This document shows, piece by piece, positions 32,912 through 41,805 of a stretch of DNA of 64,000 nt (the first letter of the stretch is position 1; each line of letters begins with the position of its first letter). The notes under the pieces were generated by a model. That model worked only from the letters and a program-made list of their open reading frames with translations, did not search any database and was not told the DNA's origin. This DNA is from Methyloversatilis universalis EHg5 (GTDB taxonomy: Bacteria > Pseudomonadota > Gammaproteobacteria > Burkholderiales > Rhodocyclaceae), in assembly GCF_000378945.1 (NCBI RefSeq), contig NZ_KB900539.1, forward strand, positions 3,174,122 to 3,238,121. Direction: 5' to 3'. Both the position numbers and the translations under genes were made by a program.

Positions 32912-34652
32912 AACGATGAACGCCCCCGGCACGCGGCCGCACAAGCCGCTGGGTCAGCTGCTGCTGTCGCAGGGCCTGGTGACGGAGGACCAGCTGCGCA
33001 TCGCGCTGCAGGAACAGCAGCGGCAGAACCTGCCCATGGGCCGGCTGCTGGTGCAGCTCGGCTTCGTCAGCGAAGCCACGCTGCGCGATGCGCTCGGTGT
33101 CACGCTGGGCAAGCGCACGGTCGATCTGGCCCATGCGCTGATCGACCCGGACGCGCTGCGTCTGGTGCCGCAGGCGCTGGCCAAGCGCCACCGCCTGCTG
33201 CCGCTGAACTACGCCGCCAGCGCCCGCCGCCTCACGGTGGCGGTGTCGGACGTGAACGACATCGTCGCGCTCGACCAGTTGCGCGCACTGCTGCCGGAAG
33301 GCATCGAGCTGGACACGGTGCTGGCCGGCGAAACCGAACTGGCGCACGCGATCGACCAGGCCTACGGGCACGAGCTGTCGATTGAAGGCATCCTGACCGA
33401 ACTGGAAACCGGCGAGGTCGATTACCGTGCGCTGGCCGCCTCGGCCGACGAATACAGCCAGCCGGTGGTGCGGCTGATCGACGCGCTGCTGACCGACGCG
33501 GTCAAGCGCGAAGCGTCCGACATCCACTTCGAGCCGGAAGCCGGCTTCCTGCGCGTGCGCTACCGCATCGACGGCCTGCTGCGGCAAATCCGCTCGCTGC
33601 ACCGCTCCTACTGGCCGGCGATGGCGGTGCGCATCAAGGTGATGGCGGGCATGAACATCGCTGAAATGCGCGCGCCGCAGGACGGCCGCATTTCGCTCAC
33701 CATCAGCGGCCGGCCGGTCGATTTCCGGGTGTCGTCGCAGCCCACGCTGCACGGCGAAAACATCGTGCTGCGCATTCTCGACCGCGCGCGCGGCATCGTG
33801 CCGCTGGACGCGCTCGGTCTGGCCGAGTCGCAGCTCGACCAGCTGAAACTGATGATCGCGCGGCCGGAGGGCATCATCCTCGCCACCGGCCCAACCGGCA
33901 GCGGCAAGACCACCACGCTGTATTCGGTGCTGAACCACATCAATACCGAAGGCGTGAACATCATGACGCTGGAGGACCCGGTCGAGTACCCGATGGCGCT
34001 GATCCGCCAGACCTCGGTCGCCGAGTCGGTCAAGCTCGATTTCGCCAACGGCGTGCGCTCGATGATGCGGCAGGATCCGGACATCATCCTGGTCGGCGAA
34101 ATCCGCGACGCCGACACGGCCGAAATGGCCTTCCGTGCAGCGATGACCGGCCACCAGGTGTATTCGACGCTGCACACCAATTCCGCGCTGGGCGCGATTC
34201 CGCGTCTGCTGGACATCGGCATCCTGCCGGACATCATGGCCGGCAACATCATCGGCGTGATCGCCCAGCGCCTGCTGCGCCGGCTGTGCGTGTACTGCCG
34301 CCGCGCCCGGCCGGCCGAGCCGCACGAAGTGCATCTTCTGGGCGTGCGCGAAGGCACGCCGCCGGACATCCACGACGCGGTCGGCTGCCCGGCCTGCGAA
34401 TTCACCGGCTACCGTGGCCGGCTGGCGGTGATGGAACTGCTGCGCATGGATTCCGACCTCGACGAGCTGGTGGCCCGCCGCGCCACCGCGCGCGAACTGC
34501 GCAACGCCGCCCGCGCCAAAGGCTTCCGCACGCTGGCCGAAGACGGCCTGCGGCGCGTGCTCGAGGGCGCGACCTCGCTGGAGGAACTGGCGCGCGTGGT
34601 CGACCTGACCGAGCGCATGAGCCAGGGCGGGCCCGACTGGTACGCGAGATAG
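32901..34652 (+). CDS. mshE: MshE-like assembly ATPase (GspE/PilB family)
   Basis: 583 residues. The N-terminal GspE-II domain (LGQLLLSQGLVTEDQLRIAL) resembles the c-di-GMP-binding MshEN domain of Vibrio MshE. The motor domain has Walker A GPTGSGKTTT, the Asp and His boxes, and a zinc site with CVYC and CPAC. It powers pilin polymerisation. ATG 32901 overlaps mshN by 11 bases; ATG 32916 is an alternative start. Confidence 0.92.
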   Translation: MAGETMNAPGTRPHKPLGQLLLSQGLVTEDQLRIALQEQQRQNLPMGRLLVQLGFVSEATLRDALGVTLGKRTVDLAHALIDPDALRLVPQALAKRHRLLPLNYAASARRLTVAVSDVNDIVALDQLRALLPEGIELDTVLAGETELAHAIDQAYGHELSIEGILTELETGEVDYRALAASADEYSQPVVRLIDALLTDAVKREASDIHFEPEAGFLRVRYRIDGLLRQIRSLHRSYWPAMAVRIKVMAGMNIAEMRAPQDGRISLTISGRPVDFRVSSQPTLHGENIVLRILDRARGIVPLDALGLAESQLDQLKLMIARPEGIILATGPTGSGKTTTLYSVLNHINTEGVNIMTLEDPVEYPMALIRQTSVAESVKLDFANGVRSMMRQDPDIILVGEIRDADTAEMAFRAAMTGHQVYSTLHTNSALGAIPRLLDIGILPDIMAGNIIGVIAQRLLRRLCVYCRRARPAEPHEVHLLGVREGTPPDIHDAVGCPACEFTGYRGRLAVMELLRMDSDLDELVARRATARELRNAARAKGFRTLAEDGLRRVLEGATSLEELARVVDLTERMSQGGPDWYAR

Positions 34653-34654
34653 CG

Positions 34655-35857
34655 GTGGCCATCTTTTCGTACAAGGCGATGAACGCGCAGGGCCGCATGG
34701 TGTTCGGCCGCATGGACGCGGCCAATCTGGTCGACCTCGAGATGCGCCTGAAGCGCATGCAGCTGGACTTCATCAACGGCCAGCCGATGAAGCACGCGCA
34801 GCCGCTGTTCGGCCACAGCCTGCCGCGCATCGAACTGATCAATTTCAGTTTCCATCTGGAACAGCTGGTGCGCTCAGGCGTGCCGCTGATCGAGGCGCTG
34901 ACCGACCTGCGCGATTCGACCGAACACCCGCGCATGCGCGAAATCGTCGCCTCGCTGGTCGAAAGCATCGAGGGCGGCCGTTCGCTGTCGCAGGCCATGG
35001 CGGAACACCCGGCCGCGTTCAGCAAGGTGTTCTGCGCGCTGGTGCGCGCCGGCGAACTGACCGGCAACCTGCCGGAGGTGCTGCGCGAACAGGTCGAGGC
35101 CTTCAAGTGGGAGGACGAACTGGTGTCGCAGACGCGCCGCCTGCTCACCTATCCGGCCATCGTCGGCACCTTCCTGCTGTTCGTGATCGCAGTGCTCATG
35201 CTGGTGGTGGTGCCCGACCTCGCCCGCTTCTTCCGCAACACCGGGCTGGAACTGCCGCTGCAGACCCGCATCCTGATGGGCACCTCCGAATTCCTTCAGG
35301 CCTGGTGGCCGGCGCTCATCGTGCTGGTGCTGGCTGCGGTCATCGGCCTGGCGACGGCTCTGCGCGTGAACCCGGCGCTGCGCCAGCGCCTGGACTGGAT
35401 CAAGCTCAACCTGCCGGTGATCGGGCCCATCCTGCACAAGGTGGTGCTGTCGCGCTTCGCCAGCATGTTCGCAATGATGTACGGCGCCGGCATTCCCATC
35501 ATCGACGCGGTGCGCACCTCGGAAGACGTGGTCGGCAACGCGGCGGTACGCGACGCGCTGATGCGTGCCGGCCTGCTGATCGGCCAGGGCCAGAACGTGA
35601 CCGCCGCCTTCCAGAGCGTCGGCCTGTTCCCGCCGCTGGTGGTGCGCATGCTGCGGGTCGGCGAAAGCACCGGTGCCCTCGACCGCGCGCTGCGCGAGGT
35701 GTCCTATTTCTACACCCGTGATGTGCGCGAATCGATCGCGCGCGCGCAGACCGCGATGGAGCCGGCGCTCACGCTGGTGCTCGGCCTGCTGCTGATGAGC
35801 GTGGCCTTCGCGGTGCTCGGCCCGGTGTACGACATGCTGACCAAGCTGAGGATCTGA
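34655..35857 (+). CDS. mshG: MshG-like inner-membrane platform protein (GspF family)
   Basis: 400 residues from GTG 34655, two bases after mshE. Two GspF repeats are visible, each with a cytoplasmic helical bundle and membrane helices: LEQLVRSGVPLIEALTDLRD in the first and FAMMYGAGIPIIDAVRTSED in the second. It is the platform that links the MshE motor to the pilus base. The stop shares one base with the mshI start. Confidence 0.92.
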   Translation: MAIFSYKAMNAQGRMVFGRMDAANLVDLEMRLKRMQLDFINGQPMKHAQPLFGHSLPRIELINFSFHLEQLVRSGVPLIEALTDLRDSTEHPRMREIVASLVESIEGGRSLSQAMAEHPAAFSKVFCALVRAGELTGNLPEVLREQVEAFKWEDELVSQTRRLLTYPAIVGTFLLFVIAVLMLVVVPDLARFFRNTGLELPLQTRILMGTSEFLQAWWPALIVLVLAAVIGLATALRVNPALRQRLDWIKLNLPVIGPILHKVVLSRFASMFAMMYGAGIPIIDAVRTSEDVVGNAAVRDALMRAGLLIGQGQNVTAAFQSVGLFPPLVVRMLRVGESTGALDRALREVSYFYTRDVRESIARAQTAMEPALTLVLGLLLMSVAFAVLGPVYDMLTKLRI

Positions 35858-37401
35858 TGCCGCGCCGCCACGTGCTCTATGTCGACGCCACCCACCTGGC
35901 CGCCTATGGATGGCGCGCCGGCGAGGTGACGCTGCGCGCACGTTTCGCCAACGACGCCGACGGCCACGCGCAGTTCGGTGAATTCCTGCGCCAGCGCCGC
36001 GACAGCCTCTACCTGATGCTGTGCGATCTGGTGGACGAAGCCTTCGTCGCGGAAAGCGTGCCGCATGTGAGCGGCGCCGACCGGGCGGCACTGATACGTC
36101 GCAAGCTCGCGCAGCATTTCTTCGGCACGCCCTACACCTGCGCCCGCTCGCTGGGCCGCCAGCGCACCGGCCGGCGCGACGAACAGCTGCTGTTCTGCGC
36201 ACTGACCCGACCGGCGGTGCTGGAACCCTGGCTGAGCGCGCTGCGCGGTGCCGAGGTTGCGCTGAGCGGCATCCACAGCCTGCCGCTGGCCGGCGAAACC
36301 ATACTCGAACGCCTGCGTCTGACCGAAGGCCAGACCCTGCTGCTGGGCATCAGCCCGGCCGGCGTGCGGCAGAGCTTCTTCGAGGGCGGCCGGCTGCGCT
36401 TCTCGCGCCTGACACCGCTGACTGCGCTGTCCAGCAACGACCTGCCGCGCGCCTGCGCCGAAGAGGCGCGCCGGCTGCATCCCTATCTGCTCGGCCAGCG
36501 TCTGATTTCGCGCAGCGAGCCGCTCACGGTACGGGTGCTGGTACCGCCGGCACGGGTGGACGATTTCGCGCTCGCCTGCCGTTCGAACGACGCGCTGCGC
36601 TTCGAACTGATAGACAGCAGCCTGGCGGCCGCCCGTCTTGGCCTGCGCCCGGCACCGCCGGACGCCGACAGCGAAACGCTGTTCGTGCAGGCGCTGATGC
36701 GGCGCACACCGGCCGAACAGTTCGCGCCCGCCACCGAACGGCGCTTCCACCGCATCTGGCTTACCCGTTTCGCGCTGCGCGCCGCAGGTTCGGTGGCCCT
36801 GGCCGCGTGCCTGCTGTACGCCACCCACAGTGCGCTCGACAGCCTCGAACTTCGGCAGGACACGCAACGTCTGGCCGACGATACGCTGCGCGCCCAGCGC
36901 CAGCGCCAGGACATCATCCAGCGGCTGCCGCCGACGCCGGTGCCGCTGGACACGCTGCGCGCGGTGCACGAACGCAGTCTGCAGATCGAACAGCGCAGCG
37001 CCCACCCTGCCACGCTGCTGACTGATCTCGGTCAGGTACTGGAACAGATGCCGCAGGTGGCGCTGGACCGGCTGGAATGGCGCATGGTGAGCGACAGTGG
37101 CGGCAGCGGCACAAGCAACGGAAACGGGATGACCGCCGGCGGAAACATGCGGGCCGATCTGGTGGTGCAGGCCCATCTGCCCCAGGAATTCGGCAGCCAG
37201 CAGCGGCGCGCGCTGGAAGTGGTGGACACGCTGGGCGTGCTGCTGCGTGCCCGCCCGGGCGTGCAGGTGCAGGTGCTGCGCCAGCCCTTCGATCTGGAAT
37301 CCGGTCAGGTGCTGCGTGGCGGCACCCGTGCCGAACAGCTCGACGCCGGCAGCCCGCCACCGTTCTCGCTGCGCATCAGCCGCACGGTAAATCCGTCATG
37401 A
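35857..37401 (+). CDS. mshI: MshI-like alignment-complex protein
   Basis: 514 residues. The N-terminal half looks like an actin-fold PilM/GspL cytoplasmic domain. One membrane helix (AGSVALAACLLYATHSAL, near residue 315) and a PilN-like periplasmic part follow. By position and layout it matches MshI, which joins the motor platform to periplasmic components. The assignment rests mainly on gene order. Confidence 0.75.
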   Translation: MPRRHVLYVDATHLAAYGWRAGEVTLRARFANDADGHAQFGEFLRQRRDSLYLMLCDLVDEAFVAESVPHVSGADRAALIRRKLAQHFFGTPYTCARSLGRQRTGRRDEQLLFCALTRPAVLEPWLSALRGAEVALSGIHSLPLAGETILERLRLTEGQTLLLGISPAGVRQSFFEGGRLRFSRLTPLTALSSNDLPRACAEEARRLHPYLLGQRLISRSEPLTVRVLVPPARVDDFALACRSNDALRFELIDSSLAAARLGLRPAPPDADSETLFVQALMRRTPAEQFAPATERRFHRIWLTRFALRAAGSVALAACLLYATHSALDSLELRQDTQRLADDTLRAQRQRQDIIQRLPPTPVPLDTLRAVHERSLQIEQRSAHPATLLTDLGQVLEQMPQVALDRLEWRMVSDSGGSGTSNGNGMTAGGNMRADLVVQAHLPQEFGSQQRRALEVVDTLGVLLRARPGVQVQVLRQPFDLESGQVLRGGTRAEQLDAGSPPPFSLRISRTVNPS

Positions 37402-38000
37402 AGCGTGAAGACCTGCGCAAGGCCAGCGGCAGCGCACTGCTCGCGCTGGCCATGGTACTGGCCGGCGGTGCGGCCATCTGGGCCAGCAACGAACTGTCGA
37501 CCGAAGTGCGGCAGTCGCACGCCCGGGCCCAGGCTGGCCGCGACACAGCGCAGCGCGCGCTGTCGGCGGCCCGCGCGGAAGAAGCCGAAATCGCCGCCAA
37601 GATCGATCGCTTCCGCCATCTGGTCGAGCGCGGCGCGGTCGGGCCGGAACAGCGCCTGGCCTGGGTCGAACTGATACGCGACGCGCGTGCACGCCACGGC
37701 CTGGGCGCGGTCGATTACGAATTTTCGCCGCAGCGCCCGCTGGACCCTGCGCTGGCACCGGCAGACACCGGCCAGCTGGAAGCAACCAGCAGCGCGCTGC
37801 GCATCCGCATGCCGCTGCTGCACGAAGGCCAGCTGCTCGGCCTGCTGGACGATCTGGTCCGCTCCGCGCCGGCCATCGTGCGAGTGCGCGAATGCACGGT
37901 GAGCCGCGCCGCCTCTGCGGCGCCCGGTGGTGAACAGCTGGCCGCAGACTGCCTGCTCGACTGGATCACCTTCCGCCCGCGCAATGGAGACGCGACATGA
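37398..38000 (+). CDS. mshJ: MshJ-like (PilO-type) alignment-complex protein
   Basis: 200 residues, starting within the mshI stop (ATGA). One N-terminal membrane helix (ALLALAMVLAGGAAIWAS), a coiled coil, and a small C-terminal domain (LLHEGQLLGLLDDLVRSAPA) resembling GspM/PilO proteins. Assigned from size, topology and its place between mshI and mshK. Confidence 0.7.
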   Translation: MKREDLRKASGSALLALAMVLAGGAAIWASNELSTEVRQSHARAQAGRDTAQRALSAARAEEAEIAAKIDRFRHLVERGAVGPEQRLAWVELIRDARARHGLGAVDYEFSPQRPLDPALAPADTGQLEATSSALRIRMPLLHEGQLLGLLDDLVRSAPAIVRVRECTVSRAASAAPGGEQLAADCLLDWITFRPRNGDAT

Positions 38001-38458
38001 AGCGGCTCGCCCTCACCTGTGCGCTCTGCCTGACCGGCGCCGGAGCTGGCGCACAGACGCCGGCGGACCTATCCGCGTCACCCGTGGCCAATGCAGCGGC
38101 TCCGCGCGCAGCGCTGGGCCGTCTGTTCTACAGCGAAGAGGAGCGCAGCCGGCTGGACGCACGCCGCAATGCGGCCGTCGCTGAGCACGACATTCCGCGC
38201 ACCGTGGGCGCGCTGAAGCTGGATGGCGTGGTGACCCGCTCGTCCGGCCGCGGCACCTGGTTCATCAATGGTGCGGCTGCCGACGCTGATGCACTGGCCC
38301 GCCTCCCGGGCCGCGCCGAGCATGGCGTGCTGCAGCTCCAGGGCGCGGACGGACGGCCGCTTCGCCTGAAGCCGGGCGAGCGCGCCGCCATTTCGGAAGG
38401 CGGCCACGCCAGTGCCGAAGGCCCGGTCATCGACATCCGCCCGGGGCGGTCGCGGTGA
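37997..38458 (+). CDS. mshK: MshK-like periplasmic protein
   Basis: 153 residues with a signal peptide (MKRLALTCALCLTGAGAGA). It has a short predicted beta domain containing LKLDGVVTRSSGRGTWFING, like the secretin-linked GspC/PilP homology region. It overlaps mshJ and the following gene by four bases each. The name rests on order and size; sequence similarity cannot be judged by eye. Confidence 0.6.
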   Translation: MKRLALTCALCLTGAGAGAQTPADLSASPVANAAAPRAALGRLFYSEEERSRLDARRNAAVAEHDIPRTVGALKLDGVVTRSSGRGTWFINGAAADADALARLPGRAEHGVLQLQGADGRPLRLKPGERAAISEGGHASAEGPVIDIRPGRSR

Positions 38459-39387
38459 AACGCCCGCCACAGCAGCAGCGGGGCGCCGCCCTCATCCTCG
38501 CCGTGGTGCTGCTCGGGCTGCTCGCGCTCACCACACTGAGCCGTGCGCTGTCGGCGCCCCCCGGGCTCGCCGAAACGCTGGCCACCGAACGCGCGCTGGC
38601 GCGCGCCCGCGACGCGCTGGTCGGCTTCGCCGCATTGGGCAACAGCGAGGGCAGTCAGGCCAATTCACCGGGCGCCCTGCCCTGCCCGGATCTCGACAAC
38701 GACGGCGCGGCCGATTTCAGCTGCGCCGGTCACGTCGGGCGTCTGCCCTGGCGTACCCTGGGTCTGGGACAGACCCGCGACGGCAGCGGCGAATGTCTGT
38801 GGTATGCGCGCAGCCCGACCTACAGCAACAACATACAGACCAGCACCCGCGGAACGTCGCCGGACCGGCCGGCGCTGAATCCGGCCACGCCGGGCGAAAT
38901 CGTCGAGGTCGGCAGCACCGGGCCGAGCGGACGCCTGCTGGCGGCCGCGGTGTTCGCACCAGGCTACGCGCTGGGCGGCCAGCTGCGCGGGGCGGCCGAC
39001 CCGGTGTCCGGCTGCCGGGGCGGCAACATCGGCCAGTTTCTGGAAGACGTGACGGTCGCTGGCAGCGACCGGCCGCACACCAGCGGCCTGAACGCGGTCA
39101 GCCTGCTGCCGGACGCCAACTTCAACGACCGGGTGATCGCACTCGACACGCCCCGCCTGTTCGCCACCGCCAGCACCCGTGTACTGGCCGAGCTGCGACC
39201 GCAGACCATGCCTGACGACGGTACCCGCAACGCCGACGGCACGCCGGTGGCCGAATGGTGGGCGCGCAACCAGTGGTGCAGCCGCCTGTGCATGCTGGGC
39301 AGCGACGCGCGCATCGCCCTGATCGACGGTCGCATCATCGCGCGCACACTGGCCGTACTGCCCGACTGCGCCCTGCCCTGTTCCTGA
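38455..39387 (+). CDS. Pilin-like (PilX/GspK-type) protein with LPCP/LPWxTLG motif
   Basis: 310 residues from GTG 38455. A basic N-terminus and the helix RGAALILAVVLLGLLALTTL resemble minor pilins of the PilX/GspK class, which lack the usual Glu5. The exported part has a motif shared with the next gene: GALPCPD, a downstream Cys, then GRLPWRTLGL. Several more Cys near the C-terminus (WCSRLCM, DCALPCS) suggest disulfides. No closer family was recognised. Confidence 0.7.
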   Translation: MKRPPQQQRGAALILAVVLLGLLALTTLSRALSAPPGLAETLATERALARARDALVGFAALGNSEGSQANSPGALPCPDLDNDGAADFSCAGHVGRLPWRTLGLGQTRDGSGECLWYARSPTYSNNIQTSTRGTSPDRPALNPATPGEIVEVGSTGPSGRLLAAAVFAPGYALGGQLRGAADPVSGCRGGNIGQFLEDVTVAGSDRPHTSGLNAVSLLPDANFNDRVIALDTPRLFATASTRVLAELRPQTMPDDGTRNADGTPVAEWWARNQWCSRLCMLGSDARIALIDGRIIARTLAVLPDCALPCS

Positions 39388-39389
39388 AC

Positions 39390-40103
39390 ATGAAAAAGCA
39401 TCGAGGATTCACGCTGGTCGAAATCGCGGTAGCGCTCACCATCATCGCGCTGCTCAGCATCGGCGCCATCGGCGCGCTGCAGATGGCCATGCTGCGCACC
39501 CGCATCGCCGAAACCCGCGAAGCGCTGCAGGCAGCACGCGAAGCAGTGACCGCCTACGCAGTGGCCAACCGCTCGCTACCCTGCCCGGCCGCATCCAGCG
39601 CCGACGGTCTGGAACAGAGCCGCAGCGGCGGCAGCTGCGCAACCAGCCGCGGCCTGCTGCCCTGGACCACGCTGGGCGTGCGCGGGCTCGACGGCTGGGG
39701 CAACCGCATCGGCTACATGGTGTCGCCAGCGCTGGTGAAGGCACCCGCCGACCGCATCCGGCTGGACAGCGCGGGCGACATCCAGATCCTGCTGAGGGAT
39801 GCTGCAGGCAGCGAATTCAATGCAGCAACCACCACGGCAGTCGCCTTCGCGCTGTGGTCGCACGGCGAGAATGGCCGCGGCGCGACCACCTCAGCCGGCA
39901 CCGTGGTGGCCGACGACTCGGCCACCAACAGTGACGAGGACGCCAACAGCTCGCAGCCGGATGGCTCCGCACCGCGCCGCCTTTACGCGCGCGAAGGCAG
40001 CACCAGCAGCGCCACGCCCGGTGGCGAGTTCGACGACATGGTGGAATGGGAGTCGCGCTTCGTGCTGTTCGGCCGCATGATCACCGCAGGACAGCTGCCA
40101 TGA
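39390..40103 (+). CDS. Prepilin-type pseudopilin with LPCP/LPWxTLG motif
   Basis: 237 residues. The class III prepilin leader is clear: MKKHRGFTLVEIAVALTIIA, with cleavage after Gly6 and Glu5 of the mature protein. The exported domain shares SLPCPA, a later Cys and GLLPWTTLGV with the preceding gene. A prepilin peptidase must come from elsewhere. ATG 39390 follows the previous stop by two bases and its own stop overlaps the cyclase start. Confidence 0.85.
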   Translation: MKKHRGFTLVEIAVALTIIALLSIGAIGALQMAMLRTRIAETREALQAAREAVTAYAVANRSLPCPAASSADGLEQSRSGGSCATSRGLLPWTTLGVRGLDGWGNRIGYMVSPALVKAPADRIRLDSAGDIQILLRDAAGSEFNAATTTAVAFALWSHGENGRGATTSAGTVVADDSATNSDEDANSSQPDGSAPRRLYAREGSTSSATPGGEFDDMVEWESRFVLFGRMITAGQLP

Positions 40104-41425
40104 CCCCCCCGACTCCTGCCCCCGCTTCATTGCTCGCCCGTCTGCGCAGCGGCGGCATCCGGCCAGAAGACAGCGCGGACGAACGGCTGAACAAGTCCCT
40201 GCTGGTGCTGGCGACCGGTCTGGTATGCGTGGCCTCGACGCTGTGGCTGGCGGTCTACTGGAGCCTGGGACCGCAGCTGTCTGCCACGCTGCCCTTCGTC
40301 TATCAGCTGCTGCTGGCGGGCAATCTGGCGGTTTTCCTGTACCGCGGCAATTTCGGAAGCTTCCGCGCAACCCAGCTCGGGCTGTTTCTGTTCGCGCCCT
40401 TCGCCGCGCAATGGGCCATCGGCAACTTCATCACCGCCAGCGGCATCCTGCTGTGGGGTCTGCTGGCGCCGATCGGTGCCATCCTGTGCATCGGCGCGCG
40501 CGAATCGCTGGCCTGGTTCTTCGCCTACGCCTTCCTGGTGGCACTGACCGGCTTCTTCGACTACTACCTGGCGGACGCCGCAACCTACCGTAACGCACTG
40601 GTGCCGGTGGAAACCAGCGTGGTGTTTTTCGCGCTCAACTTCCTGGCCGTATCCAGCATCGTATTCATGCTGCTGCGCTTCGCGATCGAACAGAAACAGA
40701 TCATCGCCCGCCGCCTGGCCGAGGCACACGCGCTGCTGGAACAGGAACAGGCGTTGTCGGAACGGCTTCTGCTGAACATCCTGCCCGGCCCGGTCGCACG
40801 TCGACTCAAGGAAAACGAGAAGAACATCGCCGACGGTTTCGCCGACGTGAGCGTCATGTTCGCCGACATCGTCAATTTCACCCAGGTTGCCGCCGGCATG
40901 ACGCCGGCACAGGTGTTCTCGATGCTGAACCGCGTGTTCTCGCGCTTCGACGAACAGGCGGAAGCGCGCGGGCTGGAGAAGATCAAGACCATCGGCGACG
41001 CCTATATGGTGGCTGGCGGACTGAACTCGGACAACGCCGACTACACCGCCGCCATCGCGGATCTGGCACTGGAAATGCGTGACTGGCTACGCAATCAAAC
41101 CACCGGCACCGGTGTGCTGCTGGATCTGCGCATCGGCGTCGGCACCGGTCCGGTCGTGGCCGGTGTGGTCGGCAAGAAGAAATTCATCTACGACCTGTGG
41201 GGCGATACCGTCAATCTGGCCAGCCGCATCACCACCGAAGGCGTGCCCGGCATGGTGCAGGTCGACACCGCCACCTATCTCAGGCTGCGCAGCCGCTACG
41301 ACTTCCACCCGCCGCAGACGCTCTATCTGAAGGGCAAGGGCGATACCGTGGTGTACCGCCTGATCGGACACCGTGCGGAGGAGGAGGTCATCAGCACCAC
41401 CGATCTGGACATCGTGCTCGACTGA
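40100..41425 (+). CDS. Membrane-bound class III adenylate cyclase
   Basis: 441 residues. About six membrane helices fill residues 30-195, then a short coiled coil and a class III catalytic domain. Key residues are present: metal Asp256 (MFADIVNFT) and Asp300 (KTIGDAYM), adenine-selecting Lys296, Asp in YDLWGD, and Asn and Arg in TVNLASR. This pattern predicts an active homodimeric cyclase using ATP. Its start overlaps the pseudopilin stop (ATGA), making it the last gene of the MSHA-like operon. Confidence 0.92.
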   Translation: MTPPTPAPASLLARLRSGGIRPEDSADERLNKSLLVLATGLVCVASTLWLAVYWSLGPQLSATLPFVYQLLLAGNLAVFLYRGNFGSFRATQLGLFLFAPFAAQWAIGNFITASGILLWGLLAPIGAILCIGARESLAWFFAYAFLVALTGFFDYYLADAATYRNALVPVETSVVFFALNFLAVSSIVFMLLRFAIEQKQIIARRLAEAHALLEQEQALSERLLLNILPGPVARRLKENEKNIADGFADVSVMFADIVNFTQVAAGMTPAQVFSMLNRVFSRFDEQAEARGLEKIKTIGDAYMVAGGLNSDNADYTAAIADLALEMRDWLRNQTTGTGVLLDLRIGVGTGPVVAGVVGKKKFIYDLWGDTVNLASRITTEGVPGMVQVDTATYLRLRSRYDFHPPQTLYLKGKGDTVVYRLIGHRAEEEVISTTDLDIVLD

Positions 41426-41752
41426 GCACGCCCGGTCCTCCACCAGCGCTGCGGCTCACCGTGGCGCTTCGTCCTGCGCGAACCCGCCCCCACCGTACCG
41501 TTCGCCATCCCTCCGGGCGACAGCCGCATCGCGCGCCTTCCCCGTTCGGCTATCCCCGCTCATCAGCATGAGGAGGCCAGCAGGTCACTCGGGCGGATTT
41601 AGCCGCACCGCACTGCCCTCGACCGTCCGGAAAGTCTGATCCGCCTTCAGCAAGCAGGAGGGCGTGAGGTGTCGATCGCCTTCAGCTGCGTCCAGCGCGA
41701 TGAGCCGTCGGCGAAAGCGAAGCACTCTGTCGAATCCGGCGCCTGAAATGAA
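41426..41752. other. Intergenic region without recognised genes
   Basis: About 330 bp between the cyclase and the porin terminator. I see no credible gene, RNA or clear terminator for the pilus operon here. Confidence 0.5.
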
Positions 41753-41778
41753 AAACGGGCGCCCGAAGGCGCCCGTTT
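41753..41778 (-). terminator. Rho-independent terminator of the porin gene
   Basis: An 11-bp perfect stem AAACGGGCGCC / GGCGCCCGTTT with a 4-nt loop that reads TTCG on the minus strand, followed there by a T run. It lies 28 nt past the porin stop codon. Confidence 0.92.
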
Positions 41779-41805
41779 GAGCACGACTTTCTGATCGGAA
41801 ACCGA

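Noticed and set aside
32766-34373. A 535-codon minus-strand frame opposite mshE
   Set aside because: Antisense shadow; no domain or ribosome site.
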